From contig NZ_CP107546.1 of assembly GCF_025836995.1 (NCBI RefSeq), positions 1,612,001-1,676,000 of the forward strand: 64,000 nt of DNA, given 5' to 3'. The position numbers and the translations under genes were made by a program. This document shows positions 8,791 to 18,075 of the stretch, one piece after another. The DNA is from Microbacterium sp. M28. Lineage in GTDB: Bacteria; Actinomycetota; Actinomycetes; Actinomycetales; Microbacteriaceae. Every line of letters starts with the position of its first letter. Positions within the stretch are counted from its first letter, which is position 1. The notes under the pieces are model-generated. The model made no database searches. It was not told the DNA's origin and was given only the letters and a program-made list of their open reading frames with translations.

Positions 8791-10386
8791 GTGCCGTGCC
8801 CGCTGCGCATCGTCGTGATCGGCTTCGGTCCGGTCGGTGCGAGGCTCTGCGAAGATCTCCTCCCCGCCGTCCGCGACGGTGCGGTGGCGCTGACGGTCAT
8901 CGGCGCCGAATCGCACGCGCCGTACAACCGGGTGCTCATCGCCGAGCTCGCCGCGGCCCGTGCGGACAGGGACGGCATCGTGCTGCACGACCCGGCCGAG
9001 AGCGTGACCGCCGGCGCCAGGGTCGTGCTGGGCGTCCGGGTCACACGCATCGACCGCGCGGGCAGGCACGTCGAACTGGACACGGGGGAGAAGCTGGCCT
9101 ACGACCGCCTGGTCCTCGCCACCGGCGCCAGAGCGAACGTGCCGACGCTGGCCGGACTCGAGCGTCCGCGCTACGACGAGGCGGCACTGATCCGCGCCGG
9201 TTCCGGAGTCGTGGGGGCCGACCCCGAACTGCCCGCAGGCGTCACGGTGCTGCGGGATCTGGCCGATGCCGACCGCGTGCGCGCGGCCGTGGAGGCACGC
9301 GAACGCATCATCGTGCTCGGGGCCGGAGTGCTGGGTCTCGAGTTCGCGCTGCTCGCCGCCGACGCCGGCGCGGACGTCAGCGTCCTGCACCACGGGCCGA
9401 CCCCGATGCCTCGCAACCTGGACCGCGGAGCCGGCACGGTGCTCGCCCGCGTGCTGCGGGCCAGGGCCATCACCGTCTACGCGCACAGCCGCGCGGAGGC
9501 GATCGCCTTCCACACCGATGAGCAGGGGTCGCGCACGTTCGACGCGGTGGTCACCGCCGACGGCAACTACGTGCGCGGCGACCTGCTCGTGCTGTCGTGC
9601 GGCGTCGGTGCCCGCACCGAACTGGCGACGCTGTCGGGACTGCGTGCCGGCGCGGGCATCGTCGTCGACGAGAACCTGCGCTCGTGGACCGACGAGGACG
9701 TGTACGCGATCGGCGACTGCGCGCACGTCGTCCCTCGGACGAGCGAGAACGAGGAGCTGCCCCGACTCCCCGGCGCGCCCTCCGGCCTGATCGGTCCCGG
9801 CTGGCGGCAGGCCGACTGGCTGGCGGCTCGGCTCGCCGCGCAAGCCACCGGATCCGCGCACCTCGAACCAGCACCCGGCGAGCGGGATGCCGTCGTCATG
9901 CTCAAAGGCGAGGACGTCGACGTGGTCGCGGTGGGCGACGTCGACATCGACATCTGGGACGCGCCATCGGGCGACCCCGCGTCGCACCGCCACGTGGCGC
10001 AATGGGCGGATCCGCAGCACGGCCGCTACGTCAAGATGGTCACCCGAGGCGGTGTGCTCGACGCCTTCGCGTGCGTCGGTATGCCGCGAACGGCGGCCGA
10101 GCTGACGCAGCTGTACGACCGACGCGGCGAGCTGCCGTCCGACCGGTCCCTGTTGCTGCGTCTGGACGGCGCGCAGGACGCCGCTTCCGGGGCCGATGCC
10201 TTCGCCCCGGCCGCGACCGTGTGCTCGTGCAACGGGGTGAGCGTGCAGCGCATCACGGAGTCCATCGCGGCAGGCAACGACACCGTGTCGTGCCTCGGAC
10301 GGGACACCAGGGCGGGGACGGGATGCGGCGGGTGCAAGCCGCGGCTGACGGAGCTGCTCGAGCGCTTCGCCGTGGCGACGGCATGA
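8791..10386 (+). CDS. FAD-dependent NAD(P)H diaphorase with C-terminal BFD [2Fe-2S] domain (NirB N-terminal/NasB-like electron-transfer subunit)
   Basis: A 531-residue pyridine nucleotide-disulphide oxidoreductase. The FAD dinucleotide fold begins IVVIGFGPVGARL, LVLATGARA follows, a second nucleotide fold IIVLGAGVLGLEFALLAADAG binds NAD(P)H, and VYAIGDCAH is the C-terminal FAD motif. A bacterioferritin-associated-ferredoxin-like domain ends the protein, with cysteines at 478, 480, 512 and 515. It resembles the N-terminal half of NirB but has no sirohaem/4Fe-4S sulphite-reductase domains, so it is not itself a nitrite reductase. Overlapping the nitrate reductase by 4 nt, it most likely feeds electrons to that enzyme, as NasB does in Bacillus. 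The GTG start at 8791 lies 1 nt after narK. Confidence 0.8.
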   Translation: MPCPLRIVVIGFGPVGARLCEDLLPAVRDGAVALTVIGAESHAPYNRVLIAELAAARADRDGIVLHDPAESVTAGARVVLGVRVTRIDRAGRHVELDTGEKLAYDRLVLATGARANVPTLAGLERPRYDEAALIRAGSGVVGADPELPAGVTVLRDLADADRVRAAVEARERIIVLGAGVLGLEFALLAADAGADVSVLHHGPTPMPRNLDRGAGTVLARVLRARAITVYAHSRAEAIAFHTDEQGSRTFDAVVTADGNYVRGDLLVLSCGVGARTELATLSGLRAGAGIVVDENLRSWTDEDVYAIGDCAHVVPRTSENEELPRLPGAPSGLIGPGWRQADWLAARLAAQATGSAHLEPAPGERDAVVMLKGEDVDVVAVGDVDIDIWDAPSGDPASHRHVAQWADPQHGRYVKMVTRGGVLDAFACVGMPRTAAELTQLYDRRGELPSDRSLLLRLDGAQDAASGADAFAPAATVCSCNGVSVQRITESIAAGNDTVSCLGRDTRAGTGCGGCKPRLTELLERFAVATA

Positions 10387-12473
10387 GCACCGACACGCAT
10401 TGCCCGTACTGCGCGCTGCAGTGCGCCATGAGCCTCACGCCCCGCAGGGCGGATGCTCCGGCATCAGACCCGTCCATGACTGTCGCCGGTCGGGACTTCC
10501 CTACCAACCGAGGCGGGCTGTGCAAGAAGGGGTGGACATCCTCGACGCTCCTGGACGCGCCGGATCGCCTCACGGAGCCCCTGATCAGAGATGAGGACGG
10601 CTCGCTCGCGCCGGCGTCGTGGGAGGAGGCGCTCGATGCCGTCGCGGATCGGGTCCGACTGCTGCAGACCGAGTCAGGACCCGACGCGATCGGCGTGTTC
10701 GGGGGAGGAGGGCTGACCAACGAGAAGGCGTACCAACTGGGGAAGTTCGCCCGCATCGCACTGCGGACTTCGCGTATCGACTACAACGGCCGGTTCTGCA
10801 TGTCCTCGGCCGCCGCGGCCGCGAACCGCGCCTTCGGCATCGACCGCGGGCTGCCTTTCCCGCTGACCGACCTCGACGCCGCGGACACGGTCCTGCTTCT
10901 CGGGTCGAACGTCGCGGACACCATGCCGCCGTTCCTCTCCCACCTGGCCGCTGCCAGGGCCGCCGGGGGGCTCGTGGTCGTCGACCCGCGGCGCACCTCG
11001 ACCGCACGGCTGACCGACGATGGCCAGGGCATGCACGTCGCCCCGGCGCCCGGCACGGATCTGGAGCTGCTGCTCGGGCTCACCCACATCGTGATCGCGG
11101 AGCGACTCCACGACGACGCTTCCATCGAACGCCGGACGACCGGGTTCGAGGCGCTCCGCCGCAGCGTCGCCGGCTGGTGGCCCGCCAGGACGCAACAGGC
11201 CACGGGCGTGCCGGTCGCCGTCCTCCGGTGGGTCGCCCGGCGGCTGGCCGACGGCGGGAACACGTTCATCCTCACCGGACGCGGCGTCGAGCAGCATGCC
11301 AACGGGACGGACACAGCGACGGCCGCGATCAACCTCGCCCTCATCCTCGGTCTGCCGACACGGGAGGGCAGCGGCTACGGGACGCTCACGGGACAGGGCA
11401 ACGGGCAGGGCGGTCGAGAGCACGGCCAGAAGTGCGATCAGCTGCCTGGGTACCGCAAGATCACCGACCCCGATGCCAGAGCGCACGTCGCAGACGTGTG
11501 GGGCGTCGAGCCGGAGTACCTCCCCGGCCCCGGTCTGCCGGCGGTGCAGCTGCTCGAGTCGATCGGCGAGCGCGACGGCATCCGCGCGCTCCTGGTCCAC
11601 GGTTCGAATCCCGTCATCTCCGCCCCTGATGCCGGCGCCGTGCGTGCACGGCTGGGGGACCTGGATCTGCTGGTCGTCTCGGACTTCTTCCTCTCCGAGA
11701 CGGCGGCGATGGCCGACGTCGTGCTCCCGGTCACGCAGTGGGCCGAGGAGGAGGGCACGATGACCAATCTGGAGGGCAGGGTCATCCGTCGACGGCGGGC
11801 GCAGCAGGCGCCTCCAGGGGTGCGCAGCGAGCTGTGGATCCTCGCCGAGCTCGCGCGCCGCCTGGATGCCCCTGGACGCTTCGACCTCGATCCCTCGGCC
11901 GTGTTCGACGAACTGGCGCGCGCGTCCGCCGGGGGCGTCGCCGACTACTCCGGGCTCAGCCATGCGGTACTGGATGCCGACATCGACGCCTTCTGGCCGT
12001 ACCCGCGCGGATCCCGCGGTACCCCGCGCCCCCTGCTCGACGGATACGCGCATCCGGACGGCCTCGCGCGCATCGTGCCCGTTTCGGTCCGAGAGAAACC
12101 GGAAGCCGCGGCGACGGGTGATGAGCTCACGCTGATCACCGGCCGCCTGCTCGAGCACTACCAGTCCGGCGCGCAGACCAGGCGCGTGGCCGAACTGGTC
12201 GCGGCGCGCCCGGTGCTCGAAGCGACGCTGCATCCCGCCACGGCGGCCGATCGGGGTATGCACGACGGCGACCGCATCGTGCTGGTCAACGCCCGCGGAG
12301 CCGTCACCGCCCAGGTCGTCACGGACAGCGGCATCCGACCGGACACCGTCTTCCTGCCGTTCCATTATCCGCAGGAGCACTCAGCGAACCTCCTGACCAT
12401 CGCCGCGACGGACCCGATCTCGGCCATGCCGGAGTTCAAGAGATCCGTGGTGCGGGTACTCCCGGCGCCGTGA
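10383..12473 (+). CDS. nasC: Molybdopterin assimilatory nitrate reductase, catalytic subunit
   Basis: A 696-residue molybdopterin-guanine-dinucleotide oxidoreductase that reduces nitrate to nitrite in the cytoplasm. The N-terminal [4Fe-4S] ligands are C7, C10, C14 and C47, followed by the invariant CKKGW. NEKAYQLGKFAR, RFCMSSAAAA, LLLGSNVADTMP, GQGNGQGGREHGQK and the C-terminal molybdopterin-binding ITGRLLEHYQSGAQTRR region match the NasA/NasC/NapA branch. No Tat signal is present, consistent with an assimilatory enzyme. The ATG at 10383 overlaps the diaphorase stop. The symbol follows the Bacillus convention; nasA is the other common name. No nitrite reductase is encoded in this window. Confidence 0.87.
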   Translation: MSTDTHCPYCALQCAMSLTPRRADAPASDPSMTVAGRDFPTNRGGLCKKGWTSSTLLDAPDRLTEPLIRDEDGSLAPASWEEALDAVADRVRLLQTESGPDAIGVFGGGGLTNEKAYQLGKFARIALRTSRIDYNGRFCMSSAAAAANRAFGIDRGLPFPLTDLDAADTVLLLGSNVADTMPPFLSHLAAARAAGGLVVVDPRRTSTARLTDDGQGMHVAPAPGTDLELLLGLTHIVIAERLHDDASIERRTTGFEALRRSVAGWWPARTQQATGVPVAVLRWVARRLADGGNTFILTGRGVEQHANGTDTATAAINLALILGLPTREGSGYGTLTGQGNGQGGREHGQKCDQLPGYRKITDPDARAHVADVWGVEPEYLPGPGLPAVQLLESIGERDGIRALLVHGSNPVISAPDAGAVRARLGDLDLLVVSDFFLSETAAMADVVLPVTQWAEEEGTMTNLEGRVIRRRRAQQAPPGVRSELWILAELARRLDAPGRFDLDPSAVFDELARASAGGVADYSGLSHAVLDADIDAFWPYPRGSRGTPRPLLDGYAHPDGLARIVPVSVREKPEAAATGDELTLITGRLLEHYQSGAQTRRVAELVAARPVLEATLHPATAADRGMHDGDRIVLVNARGAVTAQVVTDSGIRPDTVFLPFHYPQEHSANLLTIAATDPISAMPEFKRSVVRVLPAP

Positions 12474-12522
12474 CGACGGTTATGCCCGGCCCTGCCTCGG
12501 GCGCCTTCCAGCGCCTGCCGGG

Positions 12523-12528
12523 TAGACT
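12523..12528 (+). promoter_or_regulatory. -10-like element for the MBL-Rieske gene
   Basis: TAGACT lies 30 nt before the ATG at 12558. A leader of ~23 nt would carry the strong ribosome binding site GGGAGGAAAG at 12544-12553. Confidence 0.5.
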
Positions 12529-12557
12529 CGGTCGGTCCAGTTCGGGAGGAAAGACGC

Positions 12558-14135
12558 ATGCGGATCACGGGACTCGGCCACGCCGGGATGTTCATCGAGA
12601 CGGCCGGCGGGAACATCATCTGCGACCCTGTCCTCGGTCCGTCCTTCTTCGGATCCTGGTTCCCGTTCCCGGACAACCGCGGGCTCGACTGGGAGCGGTT
12701 CGGCCGCGATGCCGACTTCCTGTACATCTCGCACCGCCACCGCGACCATTTCGATCCTCGGCTGCTCGAGCGCTACATCCGCAAGGACATCGAGGTCCTG
12801 CTGCCGGAGTATCCGACCGACGAGCTCGAGCAGGACATCCGCGCGCTCGGCTACACGAACATCACGTATGCGCCCGCCGGAGAAGTCATCCGGCGCGGTG
12901 AGCTGAAGATCATGATCACGCCGCTGCGCGCACCCAGCGACGGCCCGATCGGCGACTCCTCGCTGAGCGTCGACGACGGCACAGGTTCGGTGCTGAACCA
13001 GAACGATTCGCACCCGCTGGATCTGGAGAAGCTGCTCGACTTCGGAACGCCGGACGCGTACTTCACGCAGGTCTCCGGAGCGATCTGGTGGCCCATGGTC
13101 TACGACCTGCCGCTGGATGCCAAGCAGAACTTCGCGCAGCTCAAGCGCGACGCGCAGAACAAGCGGGCGATGTACTACATCGAGAAGGTCGACGCCCCGC
13201 ACGTGTTCCCGATGGCAGGCCCGCCGATGTTCCTGCGCGACGATCTGTTCGACTTCAACGGCTTCGGCCGCAACGGCGAGTCGATCTTCACCGATCAGAA
13301 GCAGTTCCTCGAGCACTTGGCCGAGAAGGCGCCGCAGTACGACGGGCAGCTGTTCATCCCCGGCACGGTCGTCACGGTCGCCGGCGGCGAGGTCACGAGC
13401 GAGCAGACGCTCTACTCGGATGCCGAGATCGCCCACATCTTCGACGAGAAGTGGGACTACCTCGAGTCCCAGCGCGCGTCCCGCCAGCAGGAGATCCGCG
13501 ACGAGGAGGCCTCGCGCGCCGAGATCATCCCGCCGGCTGAGATGCTCCAGACGATCAAGGAGTGGTGGGAGCCGCTGCTGAAGAAGTCGCGCACGATCCG
13601 TCTCGGCGTCGGGGGCTGCGTCCGGTTCCGCATCGGCGATCTGGACATGGTCGTCGACTTCCCCAAGGCGAAGGTGCGCGAGTACGCGGGGGAGGAGTGC
13701 ATCTACTGGTACACGATCCCCGCTGACCTCGTCTCCACGAACATCCGCGACCGCGAGATCGACTGGTCGAATTCGATCTTCCTGTCGATGCAGTTCTCGG
13801 TCGGCCGCAGCGGCAAGTTCAACGAGTTCCTCACGACGTTCCTCAAGTGCCTGTCGGTCGACCGCATCGAGTACGTCGAGAACTGGTACCAGGAGCAGAC
13901 CGATCAGACCGAGGATGCCGAGATCGGCGACTGGGTCGTGCAGCGGCGCTGCCCGCACCTGCGCGCCGACCTGACCCGCACGGGGAAGATCGACGAGGAA
14001 GGTGTGCTCACGTGCAGCATGCACGACTGGAAGTGGGACCTGAAGACCGGTCGGTGCCTCTCTTCGGCCGGCCACGAGATCCGCGCCCAGAAGATCGACG
14101 GCGTCACGGACGAGGCGCTTCGGCTGGGAGCCTGA
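12558..14135 (+). CDS. Metallo-beta-lactamase-fold protein with C-terminal Rieske [2Fe-2S] domain
   Basis: A 525-residue two-domain protein. The N-terminal metallo-beta-lactamase fold has the metal motif HRHRDH at 59-64. The C-terminal Rieske domain has C465-P-H467 and C486-x2-H489, the CxH...CxxH cluster ligands. Segments such as SGAIWWPMVYDLPLD recall CMP-N-acetylneuraminate hydroxylase-like proteins, but there the Rieske domain is N-terminal, so the order looks reversed. Fold and cluster are clear; substrate and electron donor are not. It has its own promoter and an excellent ribosome binding site, so it is probably independent of the nitrate genes upstream. Confidence 0.8.
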   Translation: MRITGLGHAGMFIETAGGNIICDPVLGPSFFGSWFPFPDNRGLDWERFGRDADFLYISHRHRDHFDPRLLERYIRKDIEVLLPEYPTDELEQDIRALGYTNITYAPAGEVIRRGELKIMITPLRAPSDGPIGDSSLSVDDGTGSVLNQNDSHPLDLEKLLDFGTPDAYFTQVSGAIWWPMVYDLPLDAKQNFAQLKRDAQNKRAMYYIEKVDAPHVFPMAGPPMFLRDDLFDFNGFGRNGESIFTDQKQFLEHLAEKAPQYDGQLFIPGTVVTVAGGEVTSEQTLYSDAEIAHIFDEKWDYLESQRASRQQEIRDEEASRAEIIPPAEMLQTIKEWWEPLLKKSRTIRLGVGGCVRFRIGDLDMVVDFPKAKVREYAGEECIYWYTIPADLVSTNIRDREIDWSNSIFLSMQFSVGRSGKFNEFLTTFLKCLSVDRIEYVENWYQEQTDQTEDAEIGDWVVQRRCPHLRADLTRTGKIDEEGVLTCSMHDWKWDLKTGRCLSSAGHEIRAQKIDGVTDEALRLGA

Positions 14136-14175
14136 GCCCCCGAATCCGTCGTGGCGTCCCAGGCATCGCTCTCTC

Positions 14176-14181
14176 TAGAGT
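14176..14181 (+). promoter_or_regulatory. -10-like element, leaderless start of the next gene
   Basis: TAGAGT lies 6 nt before the ATG at 14188, and no ribosome binding site fits between them. Confidence 0.5.
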
Positions 14182-14187
14182 GGTGCC

Positions 14188-14679
14188 ATGCCCGACGCCC
14201 CGAACGCGCACACCGACTGGATCCAGGTGGAGCTCATGGGGCATCGCAGCGCCGCCGGACAGCGCGTCGCAGGTGTCCTGCTCGCCCTCGCGGGCGCGGT
14301 GGGCGTCGGCCTCGGCTTTCTGATGGCTCCGCAGTGGTGGGCGGTCGTGCTCATGCTGCTCGCATGCGGGTTCGTGGTCCTGGTCGGTCTGAGCCTGTGG
14401 TTCCAGGCCGGCGCGGCTGAACGAGGGACGATCGAGCTGCGGTCGACGGGCCGTCGGGTCGACCTTCCGGTCGTGGCGGTGACGGACACCTCGCACGACA
14501 TGGAGACCTTCCGTCTCGAGCTCGGCCTGCCGGTCAGCGGCGGTCGAGTGGTGCTGCACGAGTGCAGCGACCGGGGCTGCATCGCGGCGGCGCGGGCGTT
14601 CCCCGGCTCGCGTGTTCCGGCCATGATCGATGAATCCCGTGAGGCCTGGGGCGTCCTGCACGGCCCGATCGATCGCTGA
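14188..14679 (+). CDS. Small membrane protein of unknown function
   Basis: A 163-residue protein that I do not recognise. Two hydrophobic segments at about residues 25-45 and 50-72 are followed by a soluble C-terminal half ([13 protein letters not shown]...) with three cysteines or near-cysteine positions (HECSDRGC) and no catalytic motif. It is predicted to be anchored in the cytoplasmic membrane. It lies between the Rieske protein and the pyrimidine operon, with a promoter of its own immediately upstream and no overlap with either neighbour, so context does not suggest a role. Confidence 0.65.
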   Translation: MPDAPNAHTDWIQVELMGHRSAAGQRVAGVLLALAGAVGVGLGFLMAPQWWAVVLMLLACGFVVLVGLSLWFQAGAAERGTIELRSTGRRVDLPVVAVTDTSHDMETFRLELGLPVSGGRVVLHECSDRGCIAAARAFPGSRVPAMIDESREAWGVLHGPIDR

Positions 14680-14721
14680 GTCCCGCGCGCCGCGGAGTCC
14701 GCCTGCGGCGCTGCACTCCGA

Positions 14722-14727
14722 TAGACT
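14722..14727 (+). promoter_or_regulatory. -10-like element of the pyr operon
   Basis: TAGACT fits the TAnnnT consensus and would place the transcription start near 14734, giving a ~48 nt leader that contains the PyrR hairpin. Confidence 0.5.
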
Positions 14728-14741
14728 GGATCCACGAGCAA

Positions 14742-14775
14742 CCTTTAACACCGTCCTGTGAGGCGGAGAAGGGAG
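14742..14775 (+). promoter_or_regulatory. PyrR-binding RNA hairpin covering the pyrR ribosome binding site
   Basis: The terminal loop UCCUGUGAGG (14754-14763) fits the PyrR recognition consensus UCCNGNGAGG known from Bacillus and mycobacteria. It is closed by CCG (14751-14753) with CGG (14764-14766), and below an internal bulge by CCUU (14742-14745) with AAGG (14769-14772). The 3' arm contains the Shine-Dalgarno GGAGAAGGGAG for the ATG at 14782. UMP-bound PyrR would therefore block translation rather than act through a terminator, because no terminator follows. Confidence 0.7.
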
Positions 14776-14781
14776 CGGCGG

Positions 14782-15312
14782 ATGAGCACGCGCACCGTGC
14801 TGCAGCAAGCCGATATCTCGCGGGCTCTGACCCGCATCGCACACGAGATCCTCGAATCCAATCGCGGAGCGACCGATCTGGTCCTCCTGGGGATTCCCAC
14901 TCGCGGCGTCGCCCTCGCCGAACGACTCGGCGCTCTGATCAGCGACATCGCCCAGCAGCCGGTTCCTGTCGGCGCGCTCGATGTCACCCTGTTCCGGGAC
15001 GATCTCGCCAAGCACCCCACCCGTTCGCCCCGTCCGACCGAGATCCCTGCCGGCGGCATCGACGGCAGGACCGTGGTCCTCGTCGACGACGTGCTCTTCT
15101 CCGGGCGCAGCATCCGCGCGGCGCTCGACGCGATCCAGTCGATCGGCCGCCCGTCGGTCGTGCGGCTCGCGATCCTCGTCGACCGCGGTCACCGCGAACT
15201 CCCGATCCGGCCGGACTTCGTCGGCAAGAACATCCCGTCCTCCCGCCAGGAGCGCGTCAACGTGCGTCTGTCCGAGTACGACGGCGCCGAGGAGGTGACG
15301 ATCGAAGCATGA
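14782..15312 (+). CDS. pyrR: Bifunctional pyr operon regulator / uracil phosphoribosyltransferase
   Basis: RNA-binding regulator of pyrimidine synthesis that also has uracil phosphoribosyltransferase activity. It has 176 residues with the PRTase PRPP-binding motif [13 protein letters not shown] around 100-112, [14 protein letters not shown] near 39, and the C-terminal [19 protein letters not shown] stretch typical of PyrR. The ATG at 14782 is chosen because a strong Shine-Dalgarno lies 7-10 nt before it; an in-frame GTG at 14758 is inside the RNA hairpin. It is the first gene of pyrR-pyrB-pyrC-PH-carA-carB-pyrF and overlaps pyrB by 4 nt. Confidence 0.96.
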   Translation: MSTRTVLQQADISRALTRIAHEILESNRGATDLVLLGIPTRGVALAERLGALISDIAQQPVPVGALDVTLFRDDLAKHPTRSPRPTEIPAGGIDGRTVVLVDDVLFSGRSIRAALDAIQSIGRPSVVRLAILVDRGHRELPIRPDFVGKNIPSSRQERVNVRLSEYDGAEEVTIEA

Positions 15313-16274
15313 GGCATCTGCTCGACACCCAGCACCTCGACCGCGCGACCGCGCTGCGGATCCTCGATGTCGCCGAGGACATGTCGGACACGCAGTCCCG
15401 CGAGATCAAGAAGCTTCCGACGCTGCGCGGCAAGACGGTCGTGAACCTCTTCTTCGAGGACTCGACCAGGACGCGGATCTCGTTCGAGGCCGCGGCGAAG
15501 CGACTCTCGGCCGACGTCATCAACTTCGCCGCGAAGGGCTCCAGCGTCTCGAAGGGCGAGAGCCTGAAGGACACCGCCCAGACGCTGCAGGCAATGGGGG
15601 CGGATGCCGTCGTCATCCGCCACGGAGCCTCCGGCGCGCCGCGGACGCTCGCCACGAGCGGCTGGATCACTGCGGGAGTCGTCAACGCCGGCGACGGCAC
15701 GCACGAGCACCCGACGCAGGCGCTGCTCGACGCGTTCACGATCCGCAAGCGCCGCTACGGCGCCGACAGCCGAGGGCGCGATTTGTCCGGCATCCGCGTC
15801 GTGATCGTCGGCGATGTGCTGCACTCGCGCGTCGCGCGTTCCAATGTGTGGCTGCTCACGACACTCGGCGCCGAGGTCACGCTCGTGACCCCGCCGACGT
15901 TGATCCCGCAGAACGTCTCGCTCTGGCCGGTCCGTGTCCGTTACGACCTCGACGAGGCGCTGGCGGAAGGCCCGGATGCGGTGATGATGCTGCGCATCCA
16001 GCTCGAGCGCATGAACGCCGCGTATTTCCCCAGTGAGCGGGAGTATTCCCGACGATGGGGACTCGACGCCGTGCGTGCGGCAGGGCTGCCGGACGGTAGC
16101 ATTGTGATGCATCCTGGCCCCATGAACCGGGGCCTCGAGATCTCTTCCGAGGCCGCCGATTCCGCCCGCTCCACGGTGCTGGAGCAGGTCACGAACGGGG
16201 TCTCGGTACGAATGGCCGTGCTCTACCTGCTGCTGGCGGGCGAGCGCGAAGACGAACGAGGGGAAGTGAAATGA
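15309..16274 (+). CDS. pyrB: Aspartate carbamoyltransferase catalytic subunit
   Basis: Joins carbamoyl phosphate and aspartate to N-carbamoyl-aspartate, the first committed pyrimidine step. The 321-residue protein has the carbamoyl-phosphate loop [13 protein letters not shown] near 53-65, [14 protein letters not shown], the HPTQALLD motif and the C-terminal HPGPMNRG. No PyrI regulatory subunit is present, as expected in actinobacteria, where control is through PyrR. It overlaps pyrR (ATGA) and pyrC by 4 nt. Confidence 0.98.
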   Translation: MRHLLDTQHLDRATALRILDVAEDMSDTQSREIKKLPTLRGKTVVNLFFEDSTRTRISFEAAAKRLSADVINFAAKGSSVSKGESLKDTAQTLQAMGADAVVIRHGASGAPRTLATSGWITAGVVNAGDGTHEHPTQALLDAFTIRKRRYGADSRGRDLSGIRVVIVGDVLHSRVARSNVWLLTTLGAEVTLVTPPTLIPQNVSLWPVRVRYDLDEALAEGPDAVMMLRIQLERMNAAYFPSEREYSRRWGLDAVRAAGLPDGSIVMHPGPMNRGLEISSEAADSARSTVLEQVTNGVSVRMAVLYLLLAGEREDERGEVK

Positions 16275-17572
16275 GCCAGACCCTCGTCATCGAAGGCGTC
16301 CAGCTGCTCGGGCGCGACAGCGCGGACATCGTGATCGAGAACGGCGTCATCGCCGAGATCGGTTCGGGTCTGAGCCGCGCGGGAGCCGAGACGATCCAGG
16401 CCGACGGCCTCGTCGCCCTCCCCGGTCTCGTCGACCTGCACACGCATCTGCGCGAGCCGGGCTACGAGGCGTCCGAGACCGTGCTGACCGGCACGCGCGC
16501 CGCCGCGGCCGGTGGCTTCACCGCCGTATTCGCGATGCCCAACACCTCGCCGGTCGCCGACTCGGCCGGCGTGGTCGAGCAGGAGCTCGCCCTCGGCGAG
16601 GCCGCGCGGTACGCCACGGTGCAGCCGATCGGCGCGGTGACGGTCGGACAGAAGGGCGAGCGTCTCGCCGAACTCGGGGCCATGGCCGCCTCCCGGGCGA
16701 AGGTCCGCGTGTTCAGCGACGACGGCTTCTGCGTCTGGGACTCGCTGATCATGCGGCGAGCCCTCGAGTACGTGAAGAGCTTCGACGGCGTCATCGCCCA
16801 GCACGCGCAGGACCCGCGGCTCACCGAGGGCGCGCAGATGAACGAGGGCACCGTGTCGGCCGAGCTCGGTCTCGCAGGCTGGCCCGCCGTCGCCGAGGAG
16901 TCGATCATCGCCAGGGACGTGCTGCTCGCCGAGCACGTCGGCTCCCGCCTGCACGTCTGCCACCTGTCGACCGCCGGCTCCGTCGACATCATCCGCTGGG
17001 CCAAGAAGCGCGGCATCGCGGTGACCGCCGAGGTCACCCCGCACCACCTGCTGCTGACGGACGAGCTGGTCCGCGGTTACGACGCGCGCTACAAGGTCAA
17101 CCCACCGTTGCGCCGCGAGGAGGACGTCCTCGCGGTACGAGAGGGCCTGGCCGACGGCACGATCGACATCGTCGCGACCGACCACGCTCCGCACCCCAGC
17201 GAGAACAAGGCGTGCGAGTGGCAGGCCGCGGCCAACGGCATGGTGGGTCTCGAGAGCGCCCTGCGCGTCGTGCACCAGTCGATGGTCGACACGGGTCTGC
17301 TCGATTGGGCGGATGTCGCCCGTGTCATGAGCGCGAACCCTGCGCGCATCGGCCGCCTGGACGGCTTCGGTGCGCTCGAGGTCGGAGTGCCGGCGAACGT
17401 GACCCTTTACGACCCGTCGGTCCCCGGCGTGTTCACGGAAGCCGACCTGCACGGTCGCAGCGTGAACTCGCCGTATCTCGGTCGGGAACTGCCCGGTCGC
17501 GTGCGATGGACCATCCACCGCGGCCTGACGACCGTCGCGGACGGCGTCCTGGTCGAGGAGCTGGCCCAGTGA
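16271..17572 (+). CDS. pyrC: Dihydroorotase
   Basis: Zinc amidohydrolase that cyclises carbamoyl-aspartate to dihydroorotate. At 433 residues it is of the long type I class. The metal motif [12 protein letters not shown] is near 57-68, the AMPNTSP substrate loop follows, and later metal ligands lie in [17 protein letters not shown] and the conserved ATDHAPH. The ATG at 16271 overlaps pyrB by 4 nt, and the stop overlaps the next GTG by 4 nt. Confidence 0.97.
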   Translation: MSQTLVIEGVQLLGRDSADIVIENGVIAEIGSGLSRAGAETIQADGLVALPGLVDLHTHLREPGYEASETVLTGTRAAAAGGFTAVFAMPNTSPVADSAGVVEQELALGEAARYATVQPIGAVTVGQKGERLAELGAMAASRAKVRVFSDDGFCVWDSLIMRRALEYVKSFDGVIAQHAQDPRLTEGAQMNEGTVSAELGLAGWPAVAEESIIARDVLLAEHVGSRLHVCHLSTAGSVDIIRWAKKRGIAVTAEVTPHHLLLTDELVRGYDARYKVNPPLRREEDVLAVREGLADGTIDIVATDHAPHPSENKACEWQAAANGMVGLESALRVVHQSMVDTGLLDWADVARVMSANPARIGRLDGFGALEVGVPANVTLYDPSVPGVFTEADLHGRSVNSPYLGRELPGRVRWTIHRGLTTVADGVLVEELAQ

Positions 17573-18075
17573 CCCGGGACCTCGTGTTCCTGCTCACCGG
17601 GCTCATCGCGCTCGGCATCCTGCTGGCGATGCTCTTCGCGTGGCGCCGTCGACTCCGCCGCGACGCTGGTCTGACCGCTCCGCTCGGCGTGCCGGAGCAC
17701 GCGGAGGTGCGCGCGCGCCACGAGGTGCTGTACGTCTCGACGACCAAGCACGACGAGCCCCTCGAGCGCCTCGCGATCTCCCCGCTGACCTACCGTGCCC
17801 GGGGCGAGATCGCGGTGACGGACCGCGGAGTGGCACTGTGCCTGGACGGCGCACCGACCGTCTTCCTCAGCCGCGACCGCCTGCAGGCCGTCGACCGGGC
17901 GACCGTCACGATCGATCGTGTCGTCGAACCGGACGGGCTCGTCAAGATCGTCTGGGACGTCGCCGACGCCCATCCGGTCGACTCCTACCTCCGGGTCACC
18001 ACCGGTGACCCCGCACACCTCATCTCCGAACTGCGGCCGCTCATCGCGGCCCCCAAGACGGGAGCCTCGTCATGA
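17569..18075 (+). CDS. PH-like domain membrane protein of the pyr operon
   Basis: A 168-residue protein with one N-terminal membrane segment (residues ~5-24, [19 protein letters not shown]) followed by RRRLRR, giving a cytoplasmic C-terminal domain. That domain is a predicted beta-rich PH-like fold ([15 protein letters not shown]... [17 protein letters not shown]). An unassigned membrane gene at this spot between pyrC and carA is familiar from actinobacterial pyr operons, including mycobacteria. It overlaps pyrC and carA by 4 nt each, so expression is tightly coupled. No enzyme motif is visible and no function is claimed. Confidence 0.8.
   Translation: MTRDLVFLLTGLIALGILLAMLFAWRRRLRRDAGLTAPLGVPEHAEVRARHEVLYVSTTKHDEPLERLAISPLTYRARGEIAVTDRGVALCLDGAPTVFLSRDRLQAVDRATVTIDRVVEPDGLVKIVWDVADAHPVDSYLRVTTGDPAHLISELRPLIAAPKTGASS

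Noticed and set aside
8791..10386. The diaphorase as a nitrite reductase (NirB).
   Set aside because: It ends after the BFD domain; the sirohaem and 4Fe-4S domains needed for nitrite reduction are missing.
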